In this document: in pieces, positions 39,231 to 48,138 of the stretch
Layout of the letters: each line of letters opens with the position of its first letter
How positions within the stretch are numbered: position 1 is the first letter of the stretch
From: JBDNJM01 sp041687755
GTDB lineage: Bacteria; Planctomycetota; UBA1135; GCA-002686595
Length of the DNA stretch: 52,181 nucleotides
NCBI GenBank assembly: GCA_041687755.1
Contig: JBDNJM010000002.1
Coordinates: 1-52,181, forward strand
Reading direction: 5' to 3'
Notes under the pieces: model-generated
Database searches by the model: none
Told to the model about the DNA's origin: nothing
Seen by the model: the letters and a program-made list of their open reading frames with translations, nothing else
Position numbers and translations under genes: made by a program

Positions 39231-41048
39231 ATGCTCATTCGAGTCGGCACCTGCACCTCCTGCGACGCAACCTTCCAGCTCTCCGCCGATTTTGCCAGCC
39301 CCTGGGTGCGCTGCCGAATTTGTGAGGGCCCCGTCCAGGTAGGCGAACCCTCTGACCCGGCCGATGCGACCAAGCGGCGCCGCTCCGCCGGTGCAGGCAA
39401 AACCAAGACCGCGGGCCCCGGCGCGAAGCGCTTCGCCGCCATGGGCTCCGCTGAGGCGACGCTCGACAAGAGCGCAGAGAACGTGGCCAACGCGAGCGCG
39501 AAGAAGCTGGAAGACGCCGGAGAGGCGACGGCGGCCGTGCTCGACGAGATCGATCTCAACCTCGAAGAGATGGAGCTGATCGAGGATGCCCTCGACGGCC
39601 CCAACCCCCCTGCGGCGGAGATGCCGGCGCGAACCGTCGCATCTAAGGGCGAAACGGCGCAGAAGAGCGCCGGCAAGTGGTCCCCGGCGGAGCTGGAGCG
39701 CCGCGCCAAGGCCGACAAAGAAGCCGCCGCCGCAAAGGCCGCAGCTACTGCTGATGTCGCGCGCCACAAGGCCGAGGAGGCCGCAGCCGAGAGCGCCGCC
39801 GCCGAGAGCGCCGCAGCCGAGAGCGCCGCCGCCGAGGCGAAGGCGGCCAAAGCGGCCAAGTCAGCTAAGGCGGCCAAGGCCGCAGCCGCTGCGGCTGCGG
39901 CCCCCGAGTTGGTCGAGGTGACGCGCAGCAAGAAGGAGGGCCTGAGCACGCTTGAGCGCCTCAAGGCCGAACGCGCCGCGGGCGGCGAGGCCCCTGACGC
40001 TGCCCCGCAGGGCAAGTCCGAAAGGGGGGGCACCCTGACCCGCCTCAAGGCCGAACGTGCCGCGGCCGCGCCCGCCCAGCCTGCCGCGCGGTCGAAGCCG
40101 GCGGCTGCCGCCAAGGCCGCCGGCTCCTCCTCCCGGCGCAGCTCCCGCCGCGGCGGAGAGGACGAGCCTGAGCAAGAGTCCGGCGGCCGGCGCCGCCAGG
40201 GTACCGGACGCCAACGCGATCGCGGCAAGGGCGGCTTGATCGGCGTCGCCAGCCTGATCGTTTTGGGTGGTGCGGGCTTCGCCGGCTTCCAGCTCGGCTG
40301 GTTCGATGCCCCGGCACCGCCGGTCGTGGACGAGGAAGTCGCCGACGCGGATGCCGCGGGCACCCCCGTCGAGCCCATCGCGGATCCCTTCGCCGCCACC
40401 GGCGTGGCCGTCGGTGATGCGACCCTGGACACCCCGCCCGCGGACGCTGGCGACGACGCGGCGGCGTACGGCGACGCTGAAGACGCAGCGGACTCGGAGA
40501 GCTCCACCACGGATGACGAGCCCGACGACGAGCCCTCTGCTCCTGCGCCCGACGTCGCCCGTCCCGGGCGCGACCCCGCCTCGATCGATCTGACCGCCAT
40601 CGCCGACTTCGAGCGCTTCCCCGGCACCTCGGACGAGGACTGGGCCACGGCCCAGAAGCACGCCAGCAAGGCGCTCGACCCGTACGCCACCCGCGGACTG
40701 CAGAAGGCCCAGGATGACCTGATCGCGATGGGACGCCCGGCGGTCCCCGCCGTGCTGAACGAGCTGAAAGCCCTGGACCTGACCGACCTGCCGGGCGCTG
40801 GCGCCGGCTGGATCGGCGTGGACGTGCTGACGCAGATCGCCAACGGCAACGGCTACTCCTGGCGCCAGGCGGCCGAGATCGACGCCCAGTGGTACAACAA
40901 GACGTCCACTCAGAAGTGGTGTGAAGAGTGGGACGAACTCCGCGCGAGCGACGAGGCCTGGGCCAAGTTCGCGAAGCTCGATCCGGTGACGCTTGAACCT
41001 CTCAGCGCCGAAGACCGCAATAAGCCCAAGGGCGACGAAGGCAGCTGA
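39231..41048 (+). CDS. Zinc-ribbon, Ala-rich single-span membrane protein
   Basis: 605 residues. The N-terminus is a MJ0042-like zinc ribbon (CTSCDATF ... VRCRIC, two CxxC knuckles). Next is a long Ala/Glu/Lys region (residues about 165-225) with AESAA units, then two similar LxRLKAERAA segments (about 240-290) and a basic Ser/Arg stretch. One membrane span lies near 334-357 (GLIGVASLIVLGGAGFAGF), followed by an acidic linker and a C-terminal helical domain (LDPYATRGLQKAQDDLIAMG, GVDVLTQIANGNGYSWRQAA). Planctomycetes have many proteins with this start. The ribbon should be cytoplasmic and the C-terminal domain periplasmic. Function unknown. Confidence 0.75.
   Translation: MLIRVGTCTSCDATFQLSADFASPWVRCRICEGPVQVGEPSDPADATKRRRSAGAGKTKTAGPGAKRFAAMGSAEATLDKSAENVANASAKKLEDAGEATAAVLDEIDLNLEEMELIEDALDGPNPPAAEMPARTVASKGETAQKSAGKWSPAELERRAKADKEAAAAKAAATADVARHKAEEAAAESAAAESAAAESAAAEAKAAKAAKSAKAAKAAAAAAAAPELVEVTRSKKEGLSTLERLKAERAAGGEAPDAAPQGKSERGGTLTRLKAERAAAAPAQPAARSKPAAAAKAAGSSSRRSSRRGGEDEPEQESGGRRRQGTGRQRDRGKGGLIGVASLIVLGGAGFAGFQLGWFDAPAPPVVDEEVADADAAGTPVEPIADPFAATGVAVGDATLDTPPADAGDDAAAYGDAEDAADSESSTTDDEPDDEPSAPAPDVARPGRDPASIDLTAIADFERFPGTSDEDWATAQKHASKALDPYATRGLQKAQDDLIAMGRPAVPAVLNELKALDLTDLPGAGAGWIGVDVLTQIANGNGYSWRQAAEIDAQWYNKTSTQKWCEEWDELRASDEAWAKFAKLDPVTLEPLSAEDRNKPKGDEGS
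39786..39836 (+). repeat. 15-bp tandem repeats (GCCGAGAGCGCCGCC)
   Basis: Three near-perfect 15-base units inside the zinc-ribbon gene encode AESAA repeats. They are low-complexity coding sequence. Confidence 0.75.
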
Positions 41049-41098
41049 TCCGGCGAGCAGTCGGCGGCCGTTCGATGCCGCTGAACCCGAGCGGGCCG

Positions 41099-41135
41099 GA
41101 GCGGGCCGGAGCGCGATTCGCACTCCGGCCCGCTC
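41099..41135. terminator. Two-way terminator-like hairpin
   Basis: GAGCGGGCCGGAG at 41099-41111 and CTCCGGCCCGCTC at 41123-41135 form a perfect 13-bp stem between two convergent genes. A 10-base direct repeat (GCGGGCCGGA) overlaps its left arm. There is no T-run on either side. Confidence 0.6.
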
Positions 41136-41243
41136 TGCATGGATCGCCCCAGGCTCCGAAGGTCCCGCTGCGTCGACAGCAGACGCCGAGCTGCGCCGGT
41201 GTCGCCCATCAAGGTCCACACCGATCGCGCGCCACCCCAAACG

Positions 41244-43094
41244 CTAGTCCTGGACGGGCTGCGCGGGCTCGGGCAGCGGCGCGTCGATCCGCCCCGCCAC
41301 GCCACCGCGGCGCGGATCGCTGGCCCCGCGCACGTCGCCGCTGGGCAGCACCTGAATCACCTGCACGCTCGCCCAGCGTCGGTCACCGCGATGCAGCTCG
41401 TGCCCGCGGGCCTCGAGTTTCTGGGCGAGTTCCTCGGGAAAGCCCGGCTCGACGCTCGTCCACAGGGGCTTCCACTGCTGGTGCACGCGCGGCGCCAAGA
41501 CGGCCTCCACAGGCGTCTGCTCGTAGACCAACAGGCGCAAGGCCACCTGCAGAACCGAGGAAATTATCCGCGGCCCCCCGGGGCTGCCGATCACCAGCTC
41601 GACCGCTCCGCGATCGTCCAACACGACCGTCGGCGTCATCGAGGACAGTGGGCGCTTGCCGCCCTGGATCGAGTTTGCCTCCGACCCCACCAGGCCGTAC
41701 GCGTTGGGAACCCCCGGCAGCATCGAGAAGTCGTCCATCTCGTTGTTGAGCAGGAACCCCGCACCCGGCACGAGCACGCCGGAGCCGAAGGTCGTGTTCA
41801 GGGTGGTCGTCATGCTGACCGCGTTGCCTTCCCCGTCCAGAACGCACAAGTGCGTCGTCTCGCCACCGCCCTCCGGAGGCGCCAGCACCAGCGGTGACAC
41901 ATCGGGCCGTGCCCGGGGCCCGATGGAGACGCGGCGCTCCGCGATCCACTTGGGCGCCAGCAGCTGCTCGATTGGCACGGTGACATAGCCCGGGTCCCCG
42001 AGGTGCTCGGCCCGATCGGCGAAGCCGAGACGCATCGCCTCGATCCACCAGTGCAGCGCCTGGCCCCCTACCCCACCGCCTGCCTGAACCTCACCGGACT
42101 CGGCCACGTTTTCGCGATCGGCGTCGAGCGGCAGGCCGGAGAGCATGCCCATCACCTGCAGCAGCAGCACTCCGCCCGAGCTGGGAGGAGGCATCGTGAT
42201 CACTTCGCGACCCCGAAACCAGCCGCGCAGAGGCATGCTCCAGAGCGCCGTGTACCCCGCGAGGTCTTGGGCGGTCATGACCCCACCACCGCGACGCATC
42301 TCGGCCGCGATCGCGTCGGCAACCGGCCCACGATAGAACCCCTGGGGTCCCTCTGAGGCGAGTCGCTGAAGAGTTTTCGCCAGCTCGGGCTGTCGCAGGA
42401 TTTGACCGACGGAGAGGGCCTCGCCGCCCGGATAGAACAGCGCTCGAGATCCCGCGCTCTGCTCGAGCCGTGCGCGCAGCACCGGCTGGCGCAGGTCTCG
42501 TGCCAGGAACGGATCCACGGGGAAGCCGTCGAGCGCGAGCCGGATGGCCGGCAGGGCAACCACCTCCAACGAGAGCGAGCCGAACTCTTGGTGCAGGCGC
42601 GTCAAGCCCGCAGCGCTGCCGGGGACGCCGGCGGCCAGATGCCCGGTCAGGGATCGTTCGCGAACGGGGTCGCCGGCCCCGTCGAGAAACAGGTCCGCGG
42701 TCAACGCCGCGGGTGCGGTCTCACGGAAGTCGATCGCCCGCGCGCCGTTGGCGTCGCCGTGGGGCACGACGATCGCTAAGCCTCCGCCACCCAAGTTGCC
42801 GGCCTGGGGGTAGACGACGGCAAGGGCGAGCGCCGTGGCGACGGCGGCGTCGGCCGCGTTGCCGCCGGCGTCGAGAATCGCCAGTCCTGCGCTCACCGCA
42901 AGCGGGTGCTCCGCCACCACCATGGCCTCCGCGGGCGGGCCCGGCGGCGGCTCCTGGCTGACATCTCGATTCGGAGTGCTACAGGCACCCAGCCCGAGCG
43001 TCGCAAGCCCCGCCAGAGCCGACGCGAGCAGGCGTGTCGAACCGGGGCGTCCGGCGAACTGGGAACGCCGTCCTGTCAGGAGTGCAGCGCGCAT
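41244..43094 (-). CDS. ggt: Gamma-glutamyltransferase, lipoprotein form
   Basis: 616 residues, ATG at 43094 overlapping the NIL gene stop (TGATG). The signal peptide ends in lipobox LGLGAC, so it is membrane-anchored; most bacterial GGTs are soluble and periplasmic. Heavy-chain motifs: AVSAGLAILDAGGNAADAAV and the gamma-glutamyl Arg region DFRETAP. The self-cleavage nucleophile Thr is in GGGETTHLCVLD, followed by the light chain with VSMTTTLNTTFGSG, NNEMDDF and KRPLSSMTPT. It hydrolyses or transfers the gamma-glutamyl group of glutathione and related peptides. Last gene of the hydrolase/NIL operon. Confidence 0.93.
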   Translation of the reverse strand: MRAALLTGRRSQFAGRPGSTRLLASALAGLATLGLGACSTPNRDVSQEPPPGPPAEAMVVAEHPLAVSAGLAILDAGGNAADAAVATALALAVVYPQAGNLGGGGLAIVVPHGDANGARAIDFRETAPAALTADLFLDGAGDPVRERSLTGHLAAGVPGSAAGLTRLHQEFGSLSLEVVALPAIRLALDGFPVDPFLARDLRQPVLRARLEQSAGSRALFYPGGEALSVGQILRQPELAKTLQRLASEGPQGFYRGPVADAIAAEMRRGGGVMTAQDLAGYTALWSMPLRGWFRGREVITMPPPSSGGVLLLQVMGMLSGLPLDADRENVAESGEVQAGGGVGGQALHWWIEAMRLGFADRAEHLGDPGYVTVPIEQLLAPKWIAERRVSIGPRARPDVSPLVLAPPEGGGETTHLCVLDGEGNAVSMTTTLNTTFGSGVLVPGAGFLLNNEMDDFSMLPGVPNAYGLVGSEANSIQGGKRPLSSMTPTVVLDDRGAVELVIGSPGGPRIISSVLQVALRLLVYEQTPVEAVLAPRVHQQWKPLWTSVEPGFPEELAQKLEARGHELHRGDRRWASVQVIQVLPSGDVRGASDPRRGGVAGRIDAPLPEPAQPVQD

Positions 43095-43357
43095 CAGCTA
43101 GGAGTCACGCCAGGCTGGCGCGGATCGTCGTCCTGGATTTCCTCCACGGTGACACCGCGCTCCTTCAGGTACTCGATCGACCGATCGATCGCCTCCGGAT
43201 CGCCCTCGATCTCGACGGCGACCAGGGCCATCTGGTCGGTAATGCTCGCCGCGCGAATGTTCGGCACCACTCCGAACTCGGCGTGCAGCGTGTGGCTCAC
43301 GATCGGCTCGCGGATCAGATCCTGGGGGAAGGTGCAGAAGTACTTGCGCAGGGTCAT
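43094..43357 (-). CDS. Stand-alone NIL-domain protein
   Basis: 87 residues from the ATG at 43357, which overlaps the preceding membrane-protein stop (ATGA). KYFCTFPQDLIREPIVSHTL, then FGVVPNIRAASITDQMA and EIEGDPEAIDRSIEYLKERG are typical of the NIL domain, an ACT-like fold. In MetN importers it binds methionine and inhibits transport; it also occurs in ferredoxin-like proteins linked to homocysteine synthesis. As a free protein it may sense a sulfur amino acid. Its overlap with a gamma-glutamyltransferase gene hints at sulfur or glutathione metabolism. That is inference. Confidence 0.85.
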   Translation of the reverse strand: MTLRKYFCTFPQDLIREPIVSHTLHAEFGVVPNIRAASITDQMALVAVEIEGDPEAIDRSIEYLKERGVTVEEIQDDDPRQPGVTPS

Positions 43358-44106
43358 CGGGATGCTCGCACGGTGTCTCTTGTCGTCGACGGGGCGTTCT
43401 TGGGGCCCCGCTGAGCCGCACGCCGGTGCAGGGCGCAGCCGGCGGCGGCGGTCACGCATCCCAACACAAGCAACGATCCGCCCGCAAGCCCGGCGCGAAA
43501 CGGCGCCCGGGCACCCGAGAACCAGTCCGTCCCGGCCGAGTCGTAGTTCGACGGATGACGCATCCAGTCCACGCCGGCGGCTTCGAGCACCCAGGTGCTG
43601 GGCGCCGCGTCGAACAGCAGGCGACCCAGGGCCGGATCCGCGCTGGCGGGCGGCCGTTCTGCGGCCAGAAACCCGCGCGGAGCGAGCTCGAGTCCGAGCA
43701 CCAGAGCCGCCAAGGCCAAGGCGAGCCGCGGCGCGTGGGCAGCGCCGCCCCGGCCGATCCCGAAGCCGATCAGCAACAGACCCAGGAGGCCCGCCCCGAG
43801 GCCTGCCAGCGAAACTCCACTCGCTGCGCTCGCCGTGCCGTCCCTCGCCAGGAGCGCCCCAAGGCCCACAGCCAGCCCCCCCAGCGCAGACCAAGGCCAG
43901 CGCGGGAGTCCGCTGGCAAGGCAGCCTGCGGGAAGCCCTACGAGCGCGACCCAGACCAGACCCGCCACGGAACCCTCATCGCCGCCCAGCAGCAGCCCCG
44001 GCAGAACGACGCACAGGCAGGCGACGGCCGCGACCCCCACGCCGAGCACCGGGCCTGCGGCGCGCGTGCCAGCAGGCGTCGAGCGCTCCTCGGCGAGGGC
44101 CGGCAA
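43354..44106 (-). CDS. Integral membrane protein, unknown function
   Basis: About 250 residues if the TTG at 44106 is the start; no ATG or better GTG lies near, and the frame is open into the sulfatase-fold gene. Several hydrophobic segments (LGVGVAAVACLCVVLPGLLL, LVWVALVGLPAGCLA, ALGGLAVGLGALLA, GLGAGLLGLLLIGFGIG, LALALAALVLGLEL, GLAGGSLLVLGCVTAAAGC) suggest six spans. A periplasmic loop before the last span has PSTWVLEAAGVDWMRHPSNY. No family recognised. The start is 14 bases after the preceding stop, and the stop overlaps the NIL start. Confidence 0.6.
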   Translation of the reverse strand: MPALAEERSTPAGTRAAGPVLGVGVAAVACLCVVLPGLLLGGDEGSVAGLVWVALVGLPAGCLASGLPRWPWSALGGLAVGLGALLARDGTASAASGVSLAGLGAGLLGLLLIGFGIGRGGAAHAPRLALALAALVLGLELAPRGFLAAERPPASADPALGRLLFDAAPSTWVLEAAGVDWMRHPSNYDSAGTDWFSGARAPFRAGLAGGSLLVLGCVTAAAGCALHRRAAQRGPKNAPSTTRDTVRASR

Positions 44107-44119
44107 GGAACCCAGGACG

Positions 44120-45562
44120 CTACTCCCCCGGCTGCAGGTAGCCGAGGGCCTCCAGCTCCGCCCGCATGGCCGCATCGATCTCGCCGCCCGCGCTGCGCCG
44201 ATAGTCCAGCGCCCGCGCCGCCTGGTCGAGTTGCAGGGCGTGGGCACGCTCCATCAGAGCCTCCGCCCCTGCTCGTTGGGCGTCGTTCCAGTCCTCCATC
44301 GGGACCGGATTCAGCTCCAAGGGGTCCTGTCCGCGGTCCACCAACAGCGTCCCGCCGCGCTCGTGGACCAACGCCAGCTCCGGCGTCCGCAACGACCACA
44401 GGTCGAGCGGCGACGCGTGCACTGAGCGGTGCTCGCCCCAAACCTCTCGCACGTCAGCGGCCGGCTCTTCCAAGAGCCATCCAGCCCAGCTCTCCCCGCT
44501 GCGATGCACGTCCACGTCCTCGACCCCCAGCAGGTCCAGCATGCTGGGCATGAAGTCGATGTGACGCACGTGGGCGCGCACCCGCCGGCCAGCTCCGCGC
44601 CCGTCGGGATGCTGCACGAGGAGCGGTACGTGCAACAGCTGCTGCCACATCTCGTGGTGCTGCAGCATCCCGTGCTCGCCAAAAGACTCCCCGTGGTCGC
44701 TCGTGATCGCGATCACTGCGTCGTCGAAGTACCCGCGCTTGCGCCAGCGCCGCATCGCGCGCCCCAGATCGTGGTCGGACCAGGCGACCTGGGCCAGGTA
44801 GAGGTTCTCGAGCGCCTGCCTGTCCTCCGGATTGTTCTCGCGCACGCGGCCCCAGAAGTTCGCGTACAGCCGATCGCGCCCGCGAGCGTCCTCGTCCGCC
44901 AGGTTCTCCCCGGACCGAATCTGTTCGCGCAGTTCATCGTTGTCGCCCAGAACAGCGCCCTCGTAGTCCGGGTCGACGTAGCGGCTGCGCCAGGGATCCG
45001 GCGGGAGGTACGGGTCGTGCACCTGATAGGTGTGGAAGAACGCGAACCAGCGGTCCCCGCTGTCCGCAACCTCGGCGAGCCACTTGCCCATCAGCGGCAG
45101 CTTGTCCTCCATCTTCCGACCGTTGTCGTCGTAGGCCTGGAAGCCGCGCTTGAAGCCCAGCACGCCCTTCACGTTGCCCCCGCTGGTTACGCCGATGTTC
45201 AAGAACCCGGCGCCCTCAAGGACCTCGGGCAGCGTGATCACGTCCTTGCTCAGCTTCTGGTCCCCCGACGTCCCGAAGTTGCCGAGTCCGTGCACGCGCG
45301 GCTCCAGCCCGCTGAACAGGCTCATGTGCGCGGGCGCCGTCTTGGGCGTGTGGCTGTAGGCATTCTCGAACAGCACCCCGTTTGCCGCGAACTCGTCCAG
45401 GTACGGGCTGGTTTCGCGCGTGTTCCCGTACGCGCCGAGCGCGTCGGCGCGCAGCGTGTCGAGCGAGACCACGAACAGGTTCCGCGGCGGCGCGTCCACG
45501 GTCTCCGGCTCGGAACAGGCGCCGAGCAGTAGAGCGCAGGTGAGGGGCAGCAGGTGGCGCAT
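44120..45562 (-). CDS. Sulfatase-fold lipoprotein hydrolase (second of tandem pair)
   Basis: 480 residues, ATG at 45562. Signal peptide with lipobox LLLGAC. Alkaline-phosphatase superfamily: metal-binding FVVSLDTLRADALG, nucleophile region HTPKTAPAHMSLFSGL, and ITSDHGESFGEHG. The position that is Cys (or Ser) in the formylglycine motif C-x-P-x-R of true sulfatases is Thr here (T-A-P-A-H), as in phosphodiesterase/phosphotransferase branches such as LtaS. The substrate is therefore more likely a phosphoester or phospho-glycan than a sulfate ester. About 40-50% similar by eye to its upstream neighbour, 11 bases away. The pair arose by duplication. Confidence 0.85.
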   Translation of the reverse strand: MRHLLPLTCALLLGACSEPETVDAPPRNLFVVSLDTLRADALGAYGNTRETSPYLDEFAANGVLFENAYSHTPKTAPAHMSLFSGLEPRVHGLGNFGTSGDQKLSKDVITLPEVLEGAGFLNIGVTSGGNVKGVLGFKRGFQAYDDNGRKMEDKLPLMGKWLAEVADSGDRWFAFFHTYQVHDPYLPPDPWRSRYVDPDYEGAVLGDNDELREQIRSGENLADEDARGRDRLYANFWGRVRENNPEDRQALENLYLAQVAWSDHDLGRAMRRWRKRGYFDDAVIAITSDHGESFGEHGMLQHHEMWQQLLHVPLLVQHPDGRGAGRRVRAHVRHIDFMPSMLDLLGVEDVDVHRSGESWAGWLLEEPAADVREVWGEHRSVHASPLDLWSLRTPELALVHERGGTLLVDRGQDPLELNPVPMEDWNDAQRAGAEALMERAHALQLDQAARALDYRRSAGGEIDAAMRAELEALGYLQPGE

Positions 45563-45573
45563 AGGCCTGCAGT

Positions 45574-47100
45574 TCAACGAACGCCCTCGAGATAGCCAAG
45601 GCTTTCCAGCTCTGCTCGCATGGAAGAGTCCAGATCCAGCAGCGCCCCGCTCTTGTAGAGCCCACGCAGCTCCGCGTGGCGCGCCCGTGCCCCGAGGGCG
45701 GCCTCCGTCAGGCGCTCGACGACGTCCATCGGGCCTAAGTCTGCGGGCACCGGTCGCAGGTCGCCCGGATCGCTCACGCGATCGACGTAGAACAGACCTT
45801 CCCGCTCCTGGACGAGCGCGTGCTGCGGCTCGCGCCAGGCCCAAACATCGACCTCGGGGAACTTGGCCGGGGCGTACTCGCCGTATGTGGGCCGAATCGG
45901 ACGCGACGTCTGCCCATCGAGCCAGCCTGCCCAACTCTGGCCCTGGCGCAGCTCCACCGTGTCCGGGACGCCCAACAGGTCGAGCACGCTCGGCAGGAAG
46001 TCCACGTGACTCACGGGCTCCGCCACACGCTCGGGCGCTCCCTTCCCCGCCGGGTGCACGACAATCAGCGGCACCCGCAGCACGGGGTCCCACATCTGAC
46101 TGTGCTGGAACTCGCCCTGCTCGCCGAAGGCGTCTCCGTGGTCGCTCGTCAACACGATCAACGTGTCGTCGAGGTAGCCCTGGCCCATCCATGCCCCGAG
46201 CCCCTTGCGAAGCTCGTCGTCCATCCAAGCGACCCCCGCCAGATACAGGTCGTGCAGGTGCGCCGCGTCGCGCGGGTCCTCCTCGTTCACGCGGGCCCAG
46301 AAGTTCTTCGACAGCGCCACGTCCCCTGTCGTGCCCGGCGCGCGGTCGTCGCCGCCCACAATGGACCGCTTCAGGGCCTGCTCCCCGCCCAGCACCTCAC
46401 CGTCGTAGTCCGCGCTGACAAACCTCTTCGCGAAGCGCCCCGGCGGCAGGTACGGCCCGTGCACCTGGTAGGTGTGAAAGAACCCGAACCAGCGCCGCTC
46501 ATCCGCCGAAACCAGATCCAGCCACTGCTCCATCAGCGGTAGCTTGACGTCCATGCGCGCGCCGGTGTCCTCGTACACGTCGAAGCCGCGCTCGAACCCG
46601 AGCCGACCCTTGATATTCCCTCCGCTCGTCACCGCGAGGCTCCGGAAGCCCGCCTCCGCGAGCACTTCGGCGAGCGGCACGATCTCCAGCGACAACTGCT
46701 GCTGCGAGTCCGCCCCCCAGTTCCCCAGGGCGTGCACGCTCGGCAGCAGCCCTGAGAACAGGGTCATGTGCGAGGGTGCCGTCTGCGGCGAGTGACTCCA
46801 GGCCTGCTCGAAAACCGTCCCGGACTGTGCCAGCTCGTCGATGAACGGGCTCGTCCCGCGCTCGTTCCCGTAGCAGCCCAGGGCATCGGCGCGCAACGTA
46901 TCGACGGAGATCAAGAGCAGGTTGCGGGGTGGCTCGAAGGCTGCCCCACCACAGCTCGCTAAGGCCAGGCACCCCAGCAAGCCCCAGGCCAACTGGCGCA
47001 GTCGCAGACCTGCTCGACTGACGAGCGACGGGGTGCTCAACCGCCCCACCCGCGAGTGCGACGGCGCTCTCGATACACATTGTCGTTCGTTGTCTTGCAT
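45574..47100 (-). CDS. Sulfatase-fold lipoprotein hydrolase (first of tandem pair)
   Basis: 508 residues from the ATG at 47100, or possibly from a later start nearer the signal peptide (LAWGLLGCLALASC lipobox). Metal site LLISVDTLRADALGCYGNE, nucleophile region HSPQTAPSHMTLFSGL with Thr at the catalytic position, a conserved central block TSGGNIKGRLGFERGF, HTYQVHGPYLPP, and the second metal site LTSDHGDAFGEQGEF. Anchored in the periplasm or at the surface. The first gene of a coupled run of five (hydrolase, hydrolase, membrane protein, NIL, ggt). No sulfatase maturase gene is nearby, which fits a Thr enzyme that needs none. Confidence 0.85.
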   Translation of the reverse strand: MQDNERQCVSRAPSHSRVGRLSTPSLVSRAGLRLRQLAWGLLGCLALASCGGAAFEPPRNLLLISVDTLRADALGCYGNERGTSPFIDELAQSGTVFEQAWSHSPQTAPSHMTLFSGLLPSVHALGNWGADSQQQLSLEIVPLAEVLAEAGFRSLAVTSGGNIKGRLGFERGFDVYEDTGARMDVKLPLMEQWLDLVSADERRWFGFFHTYQVHGPYLPPGRFAKRFVSADYDGEVLGGEQALKRSIVGGDDRAPGTTGDVALSKNFWARVNEEDPRDAAHLHDLYLAGVAWMDDELRKGLGAWMGQGYLDDTLIVLTSDHGDAFGEQGEFQHSQMWDPVLRVPLIVVHPAGKGAPERVAEPVSHVDFLPSVLDLLGVPDTVELRQGQSWAGWLDGQTSRPIRPTYGEYAPAKFPEVDVWAWREPQHALVQEREGLFYVDRVSDPGDLRPVPADLGPMDVVERLTEAALGARARHAELRGLYKSGALLDLDSSMRAELESLGYLEGVR

Positions 47101-47164
47101 GGCCTGCGGAGGATTCTAGTCGAGCCCGGCCTATAACTGTCCGATACGCGATCAGTAGAATTCC

Positions 47165-48138
47165 GGCATGTCAGACAAGCCGAGCACGTCCAAGAATACC
47201 TGGAGAGGATGAAGGCGGCCTTCAGCCTCCGTCCCGTGGCGAATGAGATCGCCCGTCAGATTAGAGCGGGCCCGGTGCTGCAGCTCGACGACACACCGAT
47301 CAAAGTCATGCGGCCGGGCCCCGGCGGCGAACGAATCAAGCTCCGACAGTCGCAGCTCTGGGTATTCGTGAACCCGGAGGTGCCTGGCGTGGCGTTTCGT
47401 TTCTCGGAGGGGCGCTCGGCGAAAGACCAGGCATGCCTGCTTCGATGCGAAGACGCGGATGCAGTCGACGTGATCGAGGGCGACGGGCTCGAAACGAGTC
47501 GTGCGGGAGCGCGCGAGGCCGGCATGGAGGTGCGGCATGCTGGGTGCTGGGCGCACTTGCTGCGCAAGTTTCGGGATGCTCTGCCTGAGTCGCCGCACCT
47601 GGCCAAGACCTACATGGACGAGATCGCGGAGGTCTACGCGGTCGAGCGCAGCGGTCGCGATCAAGACTTGGGAGCCGACGCGCTGCTGGAGCTGCGACGG
47701 GAGAAAGCCCGGCCGATTATGGTCAGGCTGCTGCGCTCGATCCCGGCCACGCTGGCCCAGGTCAGCCTCGGGGGAACGATCGCGACGGCGCTGAAGTACG
47801 CTCGTAACCAGAGACGAGCCTTGCTGACAGCAGCTCGCGATGGCCGCGTGCCGATCGACAACAACCCCTGCGAACGTGCGATCCGGCCCGTCGCGATCGG
47901 GCGCGGCAACTGGGGCGTTTGCGGGGAGCATCGCGGGGGCGGAGAACGTCGCTGTGATCTACACGATCGTCGAGAGCGCCAAGGCCGCAGGGGTGGATCC
48001 GCTCGGCTACCTCGAGGCGCTGCTCTCAAGACTGGGCAGCTGCCCGGCAGACAGGGTCGGCGACCTGGTGCCCTGGTGCCCTGGCGGATGGTCGGGGAGC
48101 TGCCGGGCTATCGGACGCGAGCGGTCGACCGCGCCTGA
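47165..48138 (+). pseudogene. tnpC: IS66 transposase TnpC remnant
   Basis: The frame is IS66 TnpC: LQLDDTPIKVM (first catalytic Asp region), SQLWVFVNPEVPGVAFRF, HAGCWAHLLRKFRDAL, and IDNNPCERAIRPVAIGRGNWG. The N-terminal zinc and leucine-zipper part is missing. After GNWG at about 47920 one extra base throws the frame; the rest continues in the next frame as FAGSIAGAENVAVIYTIVES and DPLGYLEALLSRL ... LVPW, the usual C-terminus. So it is both 5'-truncated and frameshifted. A sequence ending GCGAACTTAC at 48278 could be a diverged right end. No tnpA or tnpB adjoins it. Confidence 0.85.

Noticed and set aside
39786..39880. Possible CRISPR-like or regulatory repeat
   Set aside because: Units are 15 bases, without spacers, and simply encode AESAA low-complexity protein.
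38924..40849. 641-residue minus-strand frame opposite the zinc-ribbon gene
   Set aside because: Ser/Ala-rich antisense shadow of a GC-rich gene; no motif, and it overlaps the uvrB start.
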